Shown one piece after another: positions 50,306-59,624 of a stretch of DNA of 64,000 nt. Where the stretch lies: assembly GCF_019857225.1 (NCBI RefSeq), contig NZ_JAFJSY010000038.1, positions 1 through 64,000 of the forward strand, in the 5' to 3' direction. The translations under genes and the position numbers were made by a program. The stretch is from Streptomyces plumbidurans (GTDB lineage Bacteria; Actinomycetota; Actinomycetes; Streptomycetales; Streptomycetaceae). The notes below the pieces were generated by a model that made no database searches, had not been told where the DNA came from, and worked only from the letters and a program-made list of their open reading frames with translations. Each line of letters opens with the position of its first letter. Positions within the stretch are counted from its first letter, which is position 1.

Positions 50306-52903
50306 GTGGACGCCGAGCTGACCAACCGGAGCCGGGACGCGATCAGGGCGGCCGAGCAGCGGGCCGTGACCGAAGGGCACCCCGACCTCACCCCCGCCCA
50401 TCTGCTGCTGGCCCTGCTGCAGGGCCAGGACAACGAGAACATCACCGACCTGCTGGCCGCCGTCGACGCCGACCAGGCGGCCGTGCGCGCCGGTGCGGAG
50501 AAGATCCTCGCCGGGCTGCCCAGCGTGACCGGCTCGACCGTCGCGCCCCCGCAGCCGAGCCGTGAACTGCTCGCCGTGATCGCGGACGCCGGCGAGCGCG
50601 CCAAGGACCTCGGCGACGAGTACCTCTCCACCGAGCACCTGCTCCTCGGCATCGCCGCGAAGGGCGGCGCCGCCGGTGACGTACTGTCCGGGCAGGGGGC
50701 CGGTGCGAAGAAGCTGCAGGAGGCCTTCCAGAAGGCGAGGGGAGGACGCCGGGTGACCACACCCGATCCGGAGGGCCAGTACAAGGCCCTGGAGAAGTTC
50801 GGCACGGACTTCACGGCCGCGGCGCGCGAGGGCCGGCTCGACCCGGTCATCGGCCGCGACCAGGAGATCCGCCGCGTCGTGCAGGTGCTCTCGCGCCGCA
50901 CCAAGAACAACCCCGTCCTCATCGGCGAGCCCGGCGTCGGCAAGACGGCCGTCGTCGAGGGCCTGGCCCAGCGCATCGTCAAGGGCGACGTGCCGGAGTC
51001 GCTGCGCGACAAGCGGCTGGTCGCGCTGGACCTCGGCGCGATGGTCGCGGGTGCGAAGTACCGCGGTGAATTCGAGGAGCGCCTGAAGACGGTCCTGGCG
51101 GAGATCAAGGACTCCGACGGCCAGATCATCACCTTCATCGACGAACTGCACACCGTCGTGGGCGCGGGCGCCGGTGGCGATTCGGCCATGGACGCGGGCA
51201 ACATGCTCAAGCCGATGCTCGCGCGCGGCGAGCTGCGCATGGTCGGCGCGACGACGCTGGACGAGTACCGCGAGCGCATCGAGAAGGACCCGGCGCTGGA
51301 GCGCCGCTTCCAGCAGGTGCTGGTGGCGGAGCCGAGCGTCGAGGACACGATCGCGATCCTGCGCGGGCTCAAGGGCCGCTACGAGGCCCACCACAAGGTC
51401 CAGATCGCCGACAGCGCGCTGGTGGCCGCCGCGACCCTCTCCGACCGCTACATCACCTCACGCTTCCTGCCCGACAAGGCCATCGACCTGGTCGACGAGG
51501 CGGCCTCCCGGCTCCGTATGGAGATCGACTCCTCGCCCGTCGAGATCGACGAACTCCAGCGCGCCGTCGACCGGTTCAGGATGGAGGAGCTGGCGCTGGA
51601 GAAGGAGACCGACCCGGCCTCCCGCGACCGCCTGGAGAAGCTGCGCCGCGACCGCGCCGACAAGGAGGAGGAGCTGCGGGGCCTGACCGCCCGCTGGGAG
51701 AAGGAGAAGCAGTCCCTCAACCGCGTCGGTGAACTCAAGGAGAAGCTCGACGAGTTGCGCGGCACGGCCGAACGGGCCCAGCGCGAGGGCGACTTCGACA
51801 CCGCCTCCAAGCTGCTCTACGGCGAGATCCCCACCCTGGAGCGGGATTTGGAGGAAGCCTCGGCGGCCGAGGAGGAGGTCTCCCGGGACACCATGGTCAA
51901 GGAGGAGGTCGGCTCCGACGACATCGCGGACGTCGTCGCCGCCTGGACCGGCATCCCCGCCGGACGCCTGATGGAGGGCGAGACGCAGAAGCTGCTGCGG
52001 ATGGAGGAGGAGCTCGGCAAGCGCCTGATCGGGCAGACGGAGGCCGTGCAGGCGGTGTCCGACGCGGTGCGGCGCACCCGGGCCGGCATCGCCGACCCCG
52101 ACCGTCCCACCGGCTCGTTCCTGTTCCTCGGCCCGACGGGCGTCGGCAAGACCGAGCTCGCCAAGGCGCTCGCCGACTTCCTCTTCGACGACGAGCGGGC
52201 GATGGTCCGCATCGACATGTCGGAGTACGGCGAGAAGCACAGCGTCGCCCGCCTGGTCGGCGCCCCGCCCGGCTACATCGGCTACGAGGAGGGCGGCCAG
52301 CTCACCGAGACCGTGCGCAGGCGCCCGTACAGCGTCGTCCTGCTCGACGAGGTGGAGAAGGCCCACCCCGAGGTCTTCGACGTCCTGCTGCAGGTGCTGG
52401 ACGACGGCCGGCTCACCGACGGCCAGGGCCGCACGGTCGACTTCCGCAACACCATTTTGGTGCTGACCTCCAACCTGGGCAGTCAGTTCCTGGTCGACCC
52501 GCTGACCGGCGAGGAGGAGAAGAAGGAGCAGGTCCTGGAGGTCGTCCGGACGTCCTTCAAGCCGGAGTTCCTCAACCGCCTCGACGACCTGGTCGTCTTC
52601 TCGGCGCTGTCGAAGGACGAGCTGAGCCGGATCGCCCGGCTGCAGATCGGCCGTCTCGCCAAGCGCCTGGCGGAGCGCAGGCTGACCCTGGAGGTCACCG
52701 ACGAGGCGCTGGCCTGGCTCGCCGACGAGGGCAACGACCCCGCCTACGGCGCCCGCCCGCTGCGCCGCCTGGTCCAGACGGCCATCGGCGACCGGCTCGC
52801 CAAGGAGATCCTCGCGGGCGAGGTCAAGGACGGCGACACGATCCGTGTGGATGCCTTCGGGGACGGGCTGATCGTGGGCCCGGCGACGGGCAAGACACTC
52901 TGA
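50306..52903 (+). CDS. clpB: ClpB disaggregase (AAA+ Hsp100)
   Basis: 865 residues. N domain (~1-150), AAA1 with Walker [11 protein letters not shown] (~208) and Walker [13 protein letters not shown], the ClpB middle coiled coil (~405-520, [20 protein letters not shown]), AAA2 with Walker [11 protein letters not shown] (~609), arginine-finger region and a D2 small domain ending [20 protein letters not shown]. No ClpP-binding loop, as expected for ClpB. Hexamer that pulls proteins out of aggregates with DnaK/DnaJ. GTG start; HspR-controlled through the HAIR upstream. Confidence 0.97.
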   Translation: MDAELTNRSRDAIRAAEQRAVTEGHPDLTPAHLLLALLQGQDNENITDLLAAVDADQAAVRAGAEKILAGLPSVTGSTVAPPQPSRELLAVIADAGERAKDLGDEYLSTEHLLLGIAAKGGAAGDVLSGQGAGAKKLQEAFQKARGGRRVTTPDPEGQYKALEKFGTDFTAAAREGRLDPVIGRDQEIRRVVQVLSRRTKNNPVLIGEPGVGKTAVVEGLAQRIVKGDVPESLRDKRLVALDLGAMVAGAKYRGEFEERLKTVLAEIKDSDGQIITFIDELHTVVGAGAGGDSAMDAGNMLKPMLARGELRMVGATTLDEYRERIEKDPALERRFQQVLVAEPSVEDTIAILRGLKGRYEAHHKVQIADSALVAAATLSDRYITSRFLPDKAIDLVDEAASRLRMEIDSSPVEIDELQRAVDRFRMEELALEKETDPASRDRLEKLRRDRADKEEELRGLTARWEKEKQSLNRVGELKEKLDELRGTAERAQREGDFDTASKLLYGEIPTLERDLEEASAAEEEVSRDTMVKEEVGSDDIADVVAAWTGIPAGRLMEGETQKLLRMEEELGKRLIGQTEAVQAVSDAVRRTRAGIADPDRPTGSFLFLGPTGVGKTELAKALADFLFDDERAMVRIDMSEYGEKHSVARLVGAPPGYIGYEEGGQLTETVRRRPYSVVLLDEVEKAHPEVFDVLLQVLDDGRLTDGQGRTVDFRNTILVLTSNLGSQFLVDPLTGEEEKKEQVLEVVRTSFKPEFLNRLDDLVVFSALSKDELSRIARLQIGRLAKRLAERRLTLEVTDEALAWLADEGNDPAYGARPLRRLVQTAIGDRLAKEILAGEVKDGDTIRVDAFGDGLIVGPATGKTL

Positions 52904-52935
52904 GCCCTGACGGTCTGAGCTGAGCTGTGCTGTGA

Positions 52936-52986
52936 CAGGGCGTGGCGGCGTGCGGAGGTGGGTACTCCGTCCGCTGCCGCGCCCCC
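52936..52986 (+). terminator. Candidate terminator of clpB
   Basis: CAGGGCGTGGCGGCG (52936 onward) can pair with CTGCCGCGCCCCCTG, which ends at 52988, and an inner CGGAG/CTCCG extends the stem; no clear U-run. Confidence 0.5.
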
Positions 52987-53093
52987 TGCTGTCCGGATCA
53001 CGGCGGCACCCGGCCGACAGGCACCGGCGGGGCTTGCCACCCCCCTCCCCGGATGAGGGAGGATGACTGAATCCGTACGAAGGGAAAATCACG

Positions 53094-53630
53094 GTGAGCA
53101 TCGACCCGTCCTCGATTCCGAACTTCGGGGGCCAGCCCGAGCCGCAGCCCGGCGGACCGGCGGGCCCCGTCGTCCCGGATCAGGACCTCGTGAAGCAGCT
53201 CCTGGACCAGATGGAGCTCAAGTACGTCGTCGACGACGAGGGTGACCTCGCGGCGCCGTGGGAGCAGTTCCGTACGTACTTCATGTTCCGTGGTGAGGAC
53301 GACCAGCAGGTCTTCTCGGTGCGGACGTTCTACGACCGGCCCCACCAGATCGACGAGAAGCCCGTGCTGCTCGAGTCGATCGACGACTGGAACCGCCGGA
53401 CCCTGTGGCCCAAGGTCTACAGCCACACCCACGACGACGGCACCGTCCGCCTGATCGGCGAGGCGCAGATGCTGATCGGCACCGGCGTCAGCCTGGAGCA
53501 CTTCGTCTCCTCCACGGTCAGCTGGGTGCGCGCGGCCATCGAGTTCGACCGGTGGCTCGTCGAGCAGCTCGGCCTCGAACAGGAGGTCAGCGAGACGGAC
53601 GAGAAGCCCAAGGGCGACGACGAGGCATAG
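53094..53630 (+). CDS. YbjN-domain protein
   Basis: 178 residues. A Pro/Gly-rich start, then a YbjN/type III chaperone-like domain: LLDQMELKYVVDDEGDLAAP, FRTYFMFRGEDDQQVFSVRT, WNRRTLWPKVYSHTHDDGTV, GVSLEHFVSSTVSWVRAAIE. Family members are cytoplasmic; they resemble secretion chaperones in fold but their role is unknown. GTG 53094 preceded by AAGGGAAAATCACG. A strong hairpin follows at 53691. Confidence 0.85.
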   Translation: MSIDPSSIPNFGGQPEPQPGGPAGPVVPDQDLVKQLLDQMELKYVVDDEGDLAAPWEQFRTYFMFRGEDDQQVFSVRTFYDRPHQIDEKPVLLESIDDWNRRTLWPKVYSHTHDDGTVRLIGEAQMLIGTGVSLEHFVSSTVSWVRAAIEFDRWLVEQLGLEQEVSETDEKPKGDDEA

Positions 53631-53690
53631 GCCCTCCCCCTACGGCGTCATCCGGGCAAATACACCCGGACACGCCCCACAGCCGAACGA

Positions 53691-53740
53691 GAGCCCGGCC
53701 CGGACACCGACCATCACGGTCGCGTGGCGGGGCCGGGCTC
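53691..53740. terminator. Terminator hairpin between convergent genes
   Basis: GAGCCCGGCCC (53691-53701) pairs with GGGGCCGGGCTC ending at 53740; an inner ACCGACCATCACGGTCG can fold as well. TTGG follows. Confidence 0.75.
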
Positions 53741-53764
53741 TTGGCGTAGCTCGCGGGGTGGCTT

Positions 53765-54955
53765 TCAGCGCGTGAACACCTTGCGCAGCCGTTCCGCCGC
53801 CTCCTCCAGCACCCCCGTCCGCTTGCAGAACGCGAACCGTACGAAGGGCGCGCCCTCGTCGCGGTGGTCGTAGAAGACCGCGTTCGGGATGGCCACGACG
53901 CCCGCGCGTTCGGGGAGGGCGCGGCAGAAGGTGAAGCCGTCGGTTTCGCCGAGGGGGCGGATGTCGGTGGTGATGAAGTACGTGCCCGCCGGGCGGAAGA
54001 CCTGGAAGCCCGCCTGCTCCAGCCCGTCCGCGAGCAGTTCCCGCTTGGCGCGCATGTCGGCGCGGAACTCCTCGAAGTAGCTGTCCGGCAGGCGCAGGGC
54101 CTCGGCGACCGCGTACTGGAAGGGCCCGGCCGAGACGTAGGTCAGGAACTGCTTCGCCGAGCGCACGGCCGTGACCAGCGGCGGCGCGGCCGTCACCCAG
54201 CCCACCTTCCAGCCGGTGAAGGAGAAGGTCTTGCCGGCCGACCCGATGGTGACCGTGCGCTCCCGCATGCCCGGGAACGTCGCGAGCGGCACGTGCTCAC
54301 CGTCGAAGACCAGGTGCTCGTAGACCTCGTCCGTGACGACCAGCAGATCCCGCTCGACGGCCAGCTCGGCGATCGCGGCGAGCTCGGCGCGGGTCAGGAC
54401 CGTGCCGGTGGGGTTGTGCGGGGTGTTCAGCAGGAGGAGCCGGGTGCGGTCGGTCACCGCGGCGCGCAGTTCGTCGAGATCCAGCCGGAAGCTCGCGCCC
54501 CCGTCGACGTGCGGGCGCAGGGTGACCGGGACGCGGGTGCCGCCCGCCATCGCGATACTGGCCGCGTACGAGTCGTAGTACGGCTCCAGGGCGATCACCT
54601 CGTCGCCGGGCTCCACCAGCGCGAGCAGGGCCGCCGCGATGGCCTCGGTGGCGCCCGCGGTGACCAGGACCTCCGTGTCCGGGTCGTACGCCAGCGCGTA
54701 GCGGCGCTCCTGGTGCGCGGCGATCGCGGTGCGCAGCTCGGGGATGCCGGGGCCGGGCGGGTACTGGTTGCCGCGTCCGTCGCGCAGCGCCCGTACCGCC
54801 GCCTCGCGGACCTCCTCGGGGCCGTCCGTGTCGGGAAAGCCCTGGCCCAGGTTGATCGCGCCGGTCTGCAGGGCCAGGGCCGACATCTCGGCGAAGATCG
54901 TCGTCCCGAACTCGGTGAGTCGGCGGTTGAGGAGCGGACGGCTGCTGGAGGTCAT
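53765..54955 (-). CDS. dapC: PLP-dependent aminotransferase, DapC-like
   Basis: 396 residues, fold-type I class I/II aminotransferase. FGTTIFAEMSALALQTGAIN, LGQGFPDTDGPEEVREAAVR, GRGNQYPPGPGIPELRTAIA, NTPHNPTGTVLTRAELAAIA, VVTDEVYEHLVFDGEHVPLA, and the PLP lysine in TIGSAGKTFSFTGWKVGWVT. The start and the NQYPPGPG block match mycobacterial DapC, the N-succinyl-diaminopimelate aminotransferase of lysine/peptidoglycan synthesis; methionine/kynurenine aminotransferases (YbdL/KAT) are close relatives, so the substrate is not certain. ATG 54955 has AGGAT 7 nt upstream; ATG 54964 does not. Confidence 0.85.
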   Translation of the reverse strand: MTSSSRPLLNRRLTEFGTTIFAEMSALALQTGAINLGQGFPDTDGPEEVREAAVRALRDGRGNQYPPGPGIPELRTAIAAHQERRYALAYDPDTEVLVTAGATEAIAAALLALVEPGDEVIALEPYYDSYAASIAMAGGTRVPVTLRPHVDGGASFRLDLDELRAAVTDRTRLLLLNTPHNPTGTVLTRAELAAIAELAVERDLLVVTDEVYEHLVFDGEHVPLATFPGMRERTVTIGSAGKTFSFTGWKVGWVTAAPPLVTAVRSAKQFLTYVSAGPFQYAVAEALRLPDSYFEEFRADMRAKRELLADGLEQAGFQVFRPAGTYFITTDIRPLGETDGFTFCRALPERAGVVAIPNAVFYDHRDEGAPFVRFAFCKRTGVLEEAAERLRKVFTR

Positions 54956-55002
54956 GGCGGCCATCCTGCGCCGAAGCTCCGGGGTTCCTCAACTCGTGGA
55001 TC

Positions 55003-55008
55003 TATGCT
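55003..55008 (+). promoter_or_regulatory. -10 box (TATGCT), leaderless spacing
   Basis: TATGCT, 6 nt, then ATG at 55015, with no Shine-Dalgarno sequence. Confidence 0.5.
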
Positions 55009-55014
55009 CCGACG

Positions 55015-55521
55015 ATGGACTGGGGCACAGTTGTGAGCACCGTGACGGGAGCGGTCATCGGAGTCGGCGCCACCTCGCTGTCCGACCGGTCCAGATGGCG
55101 CCGCGAGCAGTCCGAGCGCCGGACAGCCGTCAAGCGCGAGCTGTACGCGGAGTACCTCGCCGCCGTCGCGCGCACCTGGAGCGAGATCCGCGCGGCGGTC
55201 ATCAACAGCGACGAGCCGTGGCCCGAGCGCGCGCAGCGGGCGGGGCACGCCTACCGGAGCGGACGCGTCTACGAGCTGCGCTACCAGATCTCCATCACCG
55301 CCCCACCGGACATAGTCGTCCTGTCCGACCAGGTCATGCGCGGCATACGGGACCTCGTCGAGGACCTCACGGACGGGGCCACCTTCAGCGACTGGGCCGA
55401 TCTCCGGAGCGCCAACATGGGCTGGTTCGACGCGTTCGACGCCATGCGCGCCAGGATGCGCCTCGACCTCGACGGCACCTCGCACCCGCTGCCCGCCGCC
55501 GCGCACGAGCCGACTGCCTAG
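55015..55521 (+). CDS. Hypothetical protein with N-terminal hydrophobic segment
   Basis: 168 residues. WGTVVSTVTGAVIGVGATSL is a short hydrophobic segment followed by a charged helix (SDRSRWRREQSERRTAVKRE) and a helical body (LYAEYLAAVARTWSEIRAAV; ITAPPDIVVLSDQVMRGIRD). This matches the common actinobacterial layout of a membrane-tethered four-helix protein seen near a variety of genes; function unknown. Leaderless start from the TATGCT box. Divergent from the aminotransferase with only 59 bp between the starts. Confidence 0.7.
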   Translation: MDWGTVVSTVTGAVIGVGATSLSDRSRWRREQSERRTAVKRELYAEYLAAVARTWSEIRAAVINSDEPWPERAQRAGHAYRSGRVYELRYQISITAPPDIVVLSDQVMRGIRDLVEDLTDGATFSDWADLRSANMGWFDAFDAMRARMRLDLDGTSHPLPAAAHEPTA

Positions 55522-55649
55522 AACGACCCGGGGACCCGGACTCCCTCAGAAGTTGCTCAACTCTGCTTTGGGTGCGACGGCGTTCGGGAATCCCCCGTTC
55601 ACGCAAGAAACAACGTACGCAGAAAACCAAGGCGCCCACGGGGGGCTGC

Positions 55650-55664
55650 TTCGGTTCAACCGAA
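55650..55664. promoter_or_regulatory. Inverted repeat before the Gly/His/Cys-rich gene
   Basis: TTCGGTT-C-AACCGAA, perfect 7-bp arms, 15 bp before the ATG at 55679 and overlapping the AAAGGAC ribosome-binding region. As RNA it would hide the site in a hairpin; as DNA it could be an operator. Confidence 0.5.
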
Positions 55665-55678
55665 AGGACGGTGGCGCC

Positions 55679-55999
55679 ATGACCGGCTTCATCGTGGCGG
55701 CGGTCTTGATCGTGTTCGTGGCGGTCGTCGTGTCAGCAGTGCGCAGGGGCGGTTCGAACAGGGTCCGTTCGGCGGGTCGGCGGGGGTCGTTCGCCGGGAG
55801 CAGCGGCGGCAGTTGGTGGGCCGGCGACAGCGGTTCGTCGGGCGGGCACGGGGGACACCACGGAGGACATCACGGGGGACACCACGGGGGTGGTCACCAC
55901 TCCTGCGGCGGCGGCCACTCCTCCTGCGGAGGCGGCTCGTCCTGTGGTGGCGGCTCGTCCTGCGGCGGTGGCGGCGGGTGCGGTGGCGGAGGCAGCTGA
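55679..55999 (+). CDS. Small membrane-anchored Gly/His/Cys-rich protein
   Basis: 106 residues. One N-terminal membrane helix (GFIVAAVLIVFVAVVVSAVR), a basic Ser/Gly linker (~20-55), then repeats of GHHGGHHGG (~58-72) and CGGG/SSCGGG units (~75-104), giving about 11 His and 6 Cys in ~50 residues. This strongly suggests metal binding (Zn, Ni, Cu) or a disordered surface tether. AAAGGACGG precedes the ATG. The 13-bp hairpin at 56032 is its likely terminator. Function unknown. Confidence 0.75.
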   Translation: MTGFIVAAVLIVFVAVVVSAVRRGGSNRVRSAGRRGSFAGSSGGSWWAGDSGSSGGHGGHHGGHHGGHHGGGHHSCGGGHSSCGGGSSCGGGSSCGGGGGCGGGGS

Positions 56000-56305
56000 C
56001 ACGGGGCAGCTGAGCTCCGCCGGGGCACACCGGCGTACGCCACGACCGCCGTGGCGTACGCCGTGATTGAACAATTGAGCAGTGAAGCCCTCTGAGGGAT
56101 GGAAACCCTACGAAGTTGGGTAAAAAGGCTGTGGTGGCGCCACAGTTCATGATTCCCTCTAAATCACCGACACAGCCCCTCGGTCGTCCCGCGAAGTGCT
56201 TCTGACCTCCCGACTGGGCTGACCCGGGCGTCCCCCCGGAGTCACCGGGGTGTGCCGGGCCCCCACACCTCTTCCTTTCTTTGTGTGCCAGCGGAGAGCC
56301 GACCC
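56000..56305. other. Intergenic region with a long hairpin
   Basis: No gene. GGCGTACGCCACG (56032-56044) and CGTGGCGTACGCC (56050-56062) form a perfect 13-bp stem with a 5-nt loop, probably the terminator of the gene ending at 55999. A smaller palindrome CTGTGG-TGGCG-CCACAG lies at about 56129-56145 after an A-run. The rest holds the promoter region of the DUF2617 gene. Confidence 0.7.
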
Positions 56306-56842
56306 ATGCTCACAACCCTGAACACCTCGTACACCGACACGCGCGCGGCCGACCTCGCCTGGGCCCTCGGCCGTCAGGCGCTTCCGGCACTGGCCACGCT
56401 CGATCTGGAACTGGCTGGAGCCAAACTGCAGTTGAGACTGCTCGGCGCCTCCCACCAGGTGCTCCTGGAGGAGGAGCGGGGCATGTGTTCGGAGACGGTG
56501 GCGTGCATCCCCGGCAGCAGCACCCCGCTCCCGCTGGGCGTCGCCAAGCGGGTGGGCGACTGGGAGTACGAGTTCGCGGCCCGGGTGGAGGCGCTGTCAC
56601 CGGGCTCGTTCGCGGGCCGCGCACAGGAGTTGCTCGCGCTGGTCTCCGACCATCCGCACGGCCTGGCGGGTGTCTTCCCCGGCAGCCCGCACGCCTTCAC
56701 CGCGCTGTTGGCCCAGCGGCACGAGGGCCAGGTGCACTGGCGGACCTGGCACGCCTACCCGCAGGACGGGCAGCTGGTGGCGACGCGGACCCGGGTGGGA
56801 GTACGGGTGCCGGCGGCACGGCTCAGTGCGGCGGACGCCTGA
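56306..56842 (+). CDS. DUF2617 family protein
   Basis: 178 residues: MLTTLNTSYTDTRAADLAWA, LGASHQVLLEEERGMCSETV, ACIPGSSTPLPLGVAKRVGD, WEYEFAARVEALSPGSFAGR, FPGSPHAFTALLAQRHEGQV and HWRTWHAYPQDGQLVATRTR. Highly conserved among Streptomyces; cytoplasmic, function unknown. GGAGAG lies 11 nt before the ATG. A spermidine-synthase-like gene follows. Confidence 0.85.
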   Translation: MLTTLNTSYTDTRAADLAWALGRQALPALATLDLELAGAKLQLRLLGASHQVLLEEERGMCSETVACIPGSSTPLPLGVAKRVGDWEYEFAARVEALSPGSFAGRAQELLALVSDHPHGLAGVFPGSPHAFTALLAQRHEGQVHWRTWHAYPQDGQLVATRTRVGVRVPAARLSAADA

Positions 56843-56928
56843 CCCGAGGACGCGACCTCAAACACCAAACCCTCGACTGACGAACAGTTCCACACGTGTG
56901 GGTGACGAGGCGTGACTCTCCCGTGACG

Positions 56929-56934
56929 TAACGT
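56929..56934 (+). promoter_or_regulatory. -10 box (TAACGT), leaderless spacing
   Basis: TAACGT, 6 nt, then GTG at 56941; no Shine-Dalgarno sequence. Confidence 0.45.
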
Positions 56935-56940
56935 CGCACC

Positions 56941-58572
56941 GTGATCGAACCGCACGCACCGGCACCACCCGGCTCCCCGCCCGACTGGGCGGGCCCGGCC
57001 AGGCTGCCGGTGCGGCCGGACACGGGCCGGTTCCTGGTCCTCGCGTGCGTCTTCGTCTGCGCGGCCTGCGGACTGGTGTACGAACTCGAACTCGTCGCTC
57101 TCGCCTCGTACTTGATCGGCGACTCGGTCACCCAGGCCTCGGTCGTGCTGTCGGTCATGGTCTTCGCGATGGGTATCGGATCGCTCGCCGCGAAGCGCCT
57201 GCGCTGGTGGGCCGCGGCCGGCTTCGGTGCGATCGAGACGATCCTCGCCCTCGTCGGCGGCTGCAGCGCGATGGCCCTGTACGCGGTCTTCGCCTGGACC
57301 GGCGGCTGGGGCGGTCTGTGGGGTCCGCGCTGGCTGCTGGTCGCCTTCTCCCTGACGATCGGTCTGCTCATCGGCGCCGAGATCCCCCTCCTCATGGAGC
57401 TGATCCAGCGCATCCGCCGCCAGGACGCGGGCGGCGCGGTCGCCGACCTGTTCGCGGCGGACTACGTCGGCGCACTGGTCGGCGGACTCGCCTTTCCCTT
57501 CCTACTGCTGCCCCTGCTGGGCCAGTTGACCGGCGCCCTGATCACCGGAACGGTCAACGCGCTCGCGGGCGGCACCCTCGTCCTCGGCCTGTTCCGCCGT
57601 GACCTCAGCCGCCGCGCCCGCTGGCTGCTGCTCATCGCCAACCTCACCGTCCTCGGCCTCCTCGCCTCCGCCGCCGTCCTCGTCGACGACTTCGAACGGG
57701 CCGCACGGCACGCGGTGTACGGCAACGACGTACGGGTGGCGCTGCAGACCGGCATCCATGAGGTCGTCCTCACCGGCGGCACCCACGGCCGTCCCCTCGA
57801 CCTCTTTCTCGACGGCCGCCTCCGGGTCAGCGGACGCGACGAACTGCGTTACCACGAAGCCCTGGTGCACCCCGCGATGAACGGTCCGCACGCGCGCGTG
57901 CTGATCCTCGGCGGCGGCGACGGCCTGGCCGCACGCCAAGTCCTGCGCCACACCGGGGTGCGGCGCGTGGACATCGTCGAACTCGACCCGGCCGTCGTAC
58001 GGTTGGCCCGCCACGACCCGGCCCTGTCACGGCTGAACGGCCACGTCTACGACGACCCACGCGTGCGAGTGGCGACCGACGACGCCTTCAGCCGGCTGCG
58101 CACGGTGCCCGCCTCCTCGTACGACGTGGTGATCTCCGACCTGCCCGACCCGGGCATCACGGCCAGTACGAAGCTGTACTCCCAGGAGTTCTACGGCCTC
58201 GCCCGGCGCGCCCTCGCGCCCAGTGGCCGGCTGGTGGTGCACGCGGGTCCCTGCGCCGACCGGCCGCGGGTGTTCTGGACGGTCGAGGCGACGCTGCGGG
58301 CCGCGGGCCTGCACACCGCGCCCTACCGCGTCGGCGGCAGGGACGCCGGCTTCGCCGCGGGACCCGACCGCAGCGCCGGTGCGTCCAGCGCCCCGCACGA
58401 CTGGGGCTTCGTCCTGGCCTCCGCGGACGGCCCGCCCCGACTCGGCCTGGATCCGCACGAGCCACGCCTGCGCACCCTCACCCAGCAGGGGCTGACGGCC
58501 GATGCGAAGGCCGTACGGGCCACCCGTGTCGCGGGCCTGCGGGCGTCGACCCTGGTGCACCCGCGGTACTGA
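56941..58572 (+). CDS. Membrane-fused spermidine synthase-like protein
   Basis: 543 residues. The first ~240 hold seven membrane helices ([60 protein letters not shown]). The C-terminal part is a spermidine synthase/methyltransferase-like domain: [73 protein letters not shown], and the catalytic-type [14 protein letters not shown]. It would transfer aminopropyl from decarboxylated AdoMet to a polyamine if fully active; fused forms are widespread and their substrate is unsettled. Leaderless GTG start. The stop lies in an 18-bp tandem repeat. Confidence 0.87.
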   Translation: MIEPHAPAPPGSPPDWAGPARLPVRPDTGRFLVLACVFVCAACGLVYELELVALASYLIGDSVTQASVVLSVMVFAMGIGSLAAKRLRWWAAAGFGAIETILALVGGCSAMALYAVFAWTGGWGGLWGPRWLLVAFSLTIGLLIGAEIPLLMELIQRIRRQDAGGAVADLFAADYVGALVGGLAFPFLLLPLLGQLTGALITGTVNALAGGTLVLGLFRRDLSRRARWLLLIANLTVLGLLASAAVLVDDFERAARHAVYGNDVRVALQTGIHEVVLTGGTHGRPLDLFLDGRLRVSGRDELRYHEALVHPAMNGPHARVLILGGGDGLAARQVLRHTGVRRVDIVELDPAVVRLARHDPALSRLNGHVYDDPRVRVATDDAFSRLRTVPASSYDVVISDLPDPGITASTKLYSQEFYGLARRALAPSGRLVVHAGPCADRPRVFWTVEATLRAAGLHTAPYRVGGRDAGFAAGPDRSAGASSAPHDWGFVLASADGPPRLGLDPHEPRLRTLTQQGLTADAKAVRATRVAGLRASTLVHPRY

Positions 58573-58620
58573 TTGCACCCGCGGTACTGATTGCACCCGC
58601 GGTACTGAACGCACCCACGG
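58557..58620. repeat. 18-bp tandem repeat spanning a stop codon
   Basis: GCACCCGCGGTACTGATT three times (58557-58574, 58575-58592, and 58593-58610 ending AAC) plus a partial GCACCCACGG. The period is a multiple of three, so every unit carries the TGA in the same frame; the first one is the stop of the spermidine-synthase-like gene (codons H-P-R-Y-stop). Confidence 0.92.
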
Positions 58621-58676
58621 CGGGCCGACGCGCGGTCACTTTCGACCAACGGGGGTGCAGGATCCGGCCTCGTGGG

Positions 58677-58682
58677 TAGGCT
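58677..58682 (+). promoter_or_regulatory. -10 box (TAGGCT), leaderless spacing
   Basis: TAGGCT, 8 nt, then ATG at 58691; no clear Shine-Dalgarno sequence. Confidence 0.4.
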
Positions 58683-58690
58683 CGCGTGAC

Positions 58691-59563
58691 ATGGAGCATG
58701 AGGTGTTCGTTCCGGTTCCGGCCCAGCGGCTGAAGGAAGCACTCGCCGACCAGGCAAAGGTCGCGCGTGCGGTGCCCGGGCTCCAGCAGGACGCGGGCGC
58801 CGAGCCCGTCACCGGGCGGCTGAAAGTACGCGTCGGCAGCCACTCCGTCACCTATCGCGGCACCGTGCGGGTCGTCGCGCGGGGGGACGGTTCGTACACC
58901 GCCGAGGGCGACGTCGCCGAGACCCGCGGCACCGGCTCGGTCAAGCTCGCCCTCACGCTGCGCGTCGAGGCGGCCGACGACGGCTCCCGGCTGGTCTTCG
59001 GCGGCACGGCCTCCGCGGACGGCCGCGTCACGGAGATGCCGTCCGAGCAGGTCGCCGCGGCCGCGACCCGCCTGCTGAACCGTTTCGCGGAGAGCCTCGG
59101 GGAGCTGGCGGCGGAGCAGCCCGCGCAGGAAGCCTCGAAGGGCTCGGCGTCGGAGTCCGCGGCGGAAGCGAAGGACTCGGCCACGGAAGAGGAAGCGGGG
59201 GCGGCCGACGCCGGGCACACGTCCGTCTTCGACACCGAGGTGCCCCCACCCTCCCTGGACCCGCTCGCGCAGGACGAGACCGAGGCAGTGGCTAAGGACG
59301 AAGCCGGAGCTGCGAAGGGAGAGGGCGGCGGCGACCCCACCGCGGACTCCGCGCCCCCCGCCGAAGCCGCCCACGCCCGCCGCACGATGATCGGCCGCAG
59401 CGCGGAGGAGGTCGACCACGCCCCGCCCCGCGGCCGCTACGCCCCCGTCCCCGCGCCGCAGTCGGTCACCGGGGGCTCACCGCTGCGCTGGGCGGCCCCG
59501 GCGGCGGCCCTCGCACTCGCGTCGGCGATCGTCGTGAGCCGGGCGCTGCGCAAGCGCCGCTGA
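58691..59563 (+). CDS. CoxG/SRPBCC-domain protein with C-terminal membrane anchor
   Basis: 290 residues. Residues 1-~145 are an SRPBCC (CoxG, CO dehydrogenase subunit G-like) domain: MEHEVFVPVPAQRLKEALAD, VARAVPGLQQDAG, VGSHSVTYRGTVRVVARGDG, SRLVFGGTASADGRVTEMPS, VAAAATRLLNRFAESLGELA. An acidic Ala/Glu/Ser linker of ~110 residues follows, then a hydrophobic tail LRWAAPAAALALASAIVVSR plus ALRKRR, which anchors the domain to the inner membrane face. Binding of a lipid or cofactor is expected. No coxMSL genes are near. Confidence 0.82.
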   Translation: MEHEVFVPVPAQRLKEALADQAKVARAVPGLQQDAGAEPVTGRLKVRVGSHSVTYRGTVRVVARGDGSYTAEGDVAETRGTGSVKLALTLRVEAADDGSRLVFGGTASADGRVTEMPSEQVAAAATRLLNRFAESLGELAAEQPAQEASKGSASESAAEAKDSATEEEAGAADAGHTSVFDTEVPPPSLDPLAQDETEAVAKDEAGAAKGEGGGDPTADSAPPAEAAHARRTMIGRSAEEVDHAPPRGRYAPVPAPQSVTGGSPLRWAAPAAALALASAIVVSRALRKRR

Positions 59564-59612
59564 ATCCCGACGGGTGCGCGACGGCGGACGTACGCGGTCT
59601 TGATCGCCCCAG

Positions 59613-59618
59613 TAGGGT
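59613..59618 (+). promoter_or_regulatory. -10 box (TAGGGT), leaderless spacing
   Basis: TAGGGT, 6 nt, then GTG at 59625; no Shine-Dalgarno sequence. Confidence 0.45.
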
Positions 59619-59624
59619 CGTCCC

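Noticed and set aside
58557-58620. CRISPR array
   Set aside because: Head-to-tail 18-bp units without spacers; no cas genes in the window.
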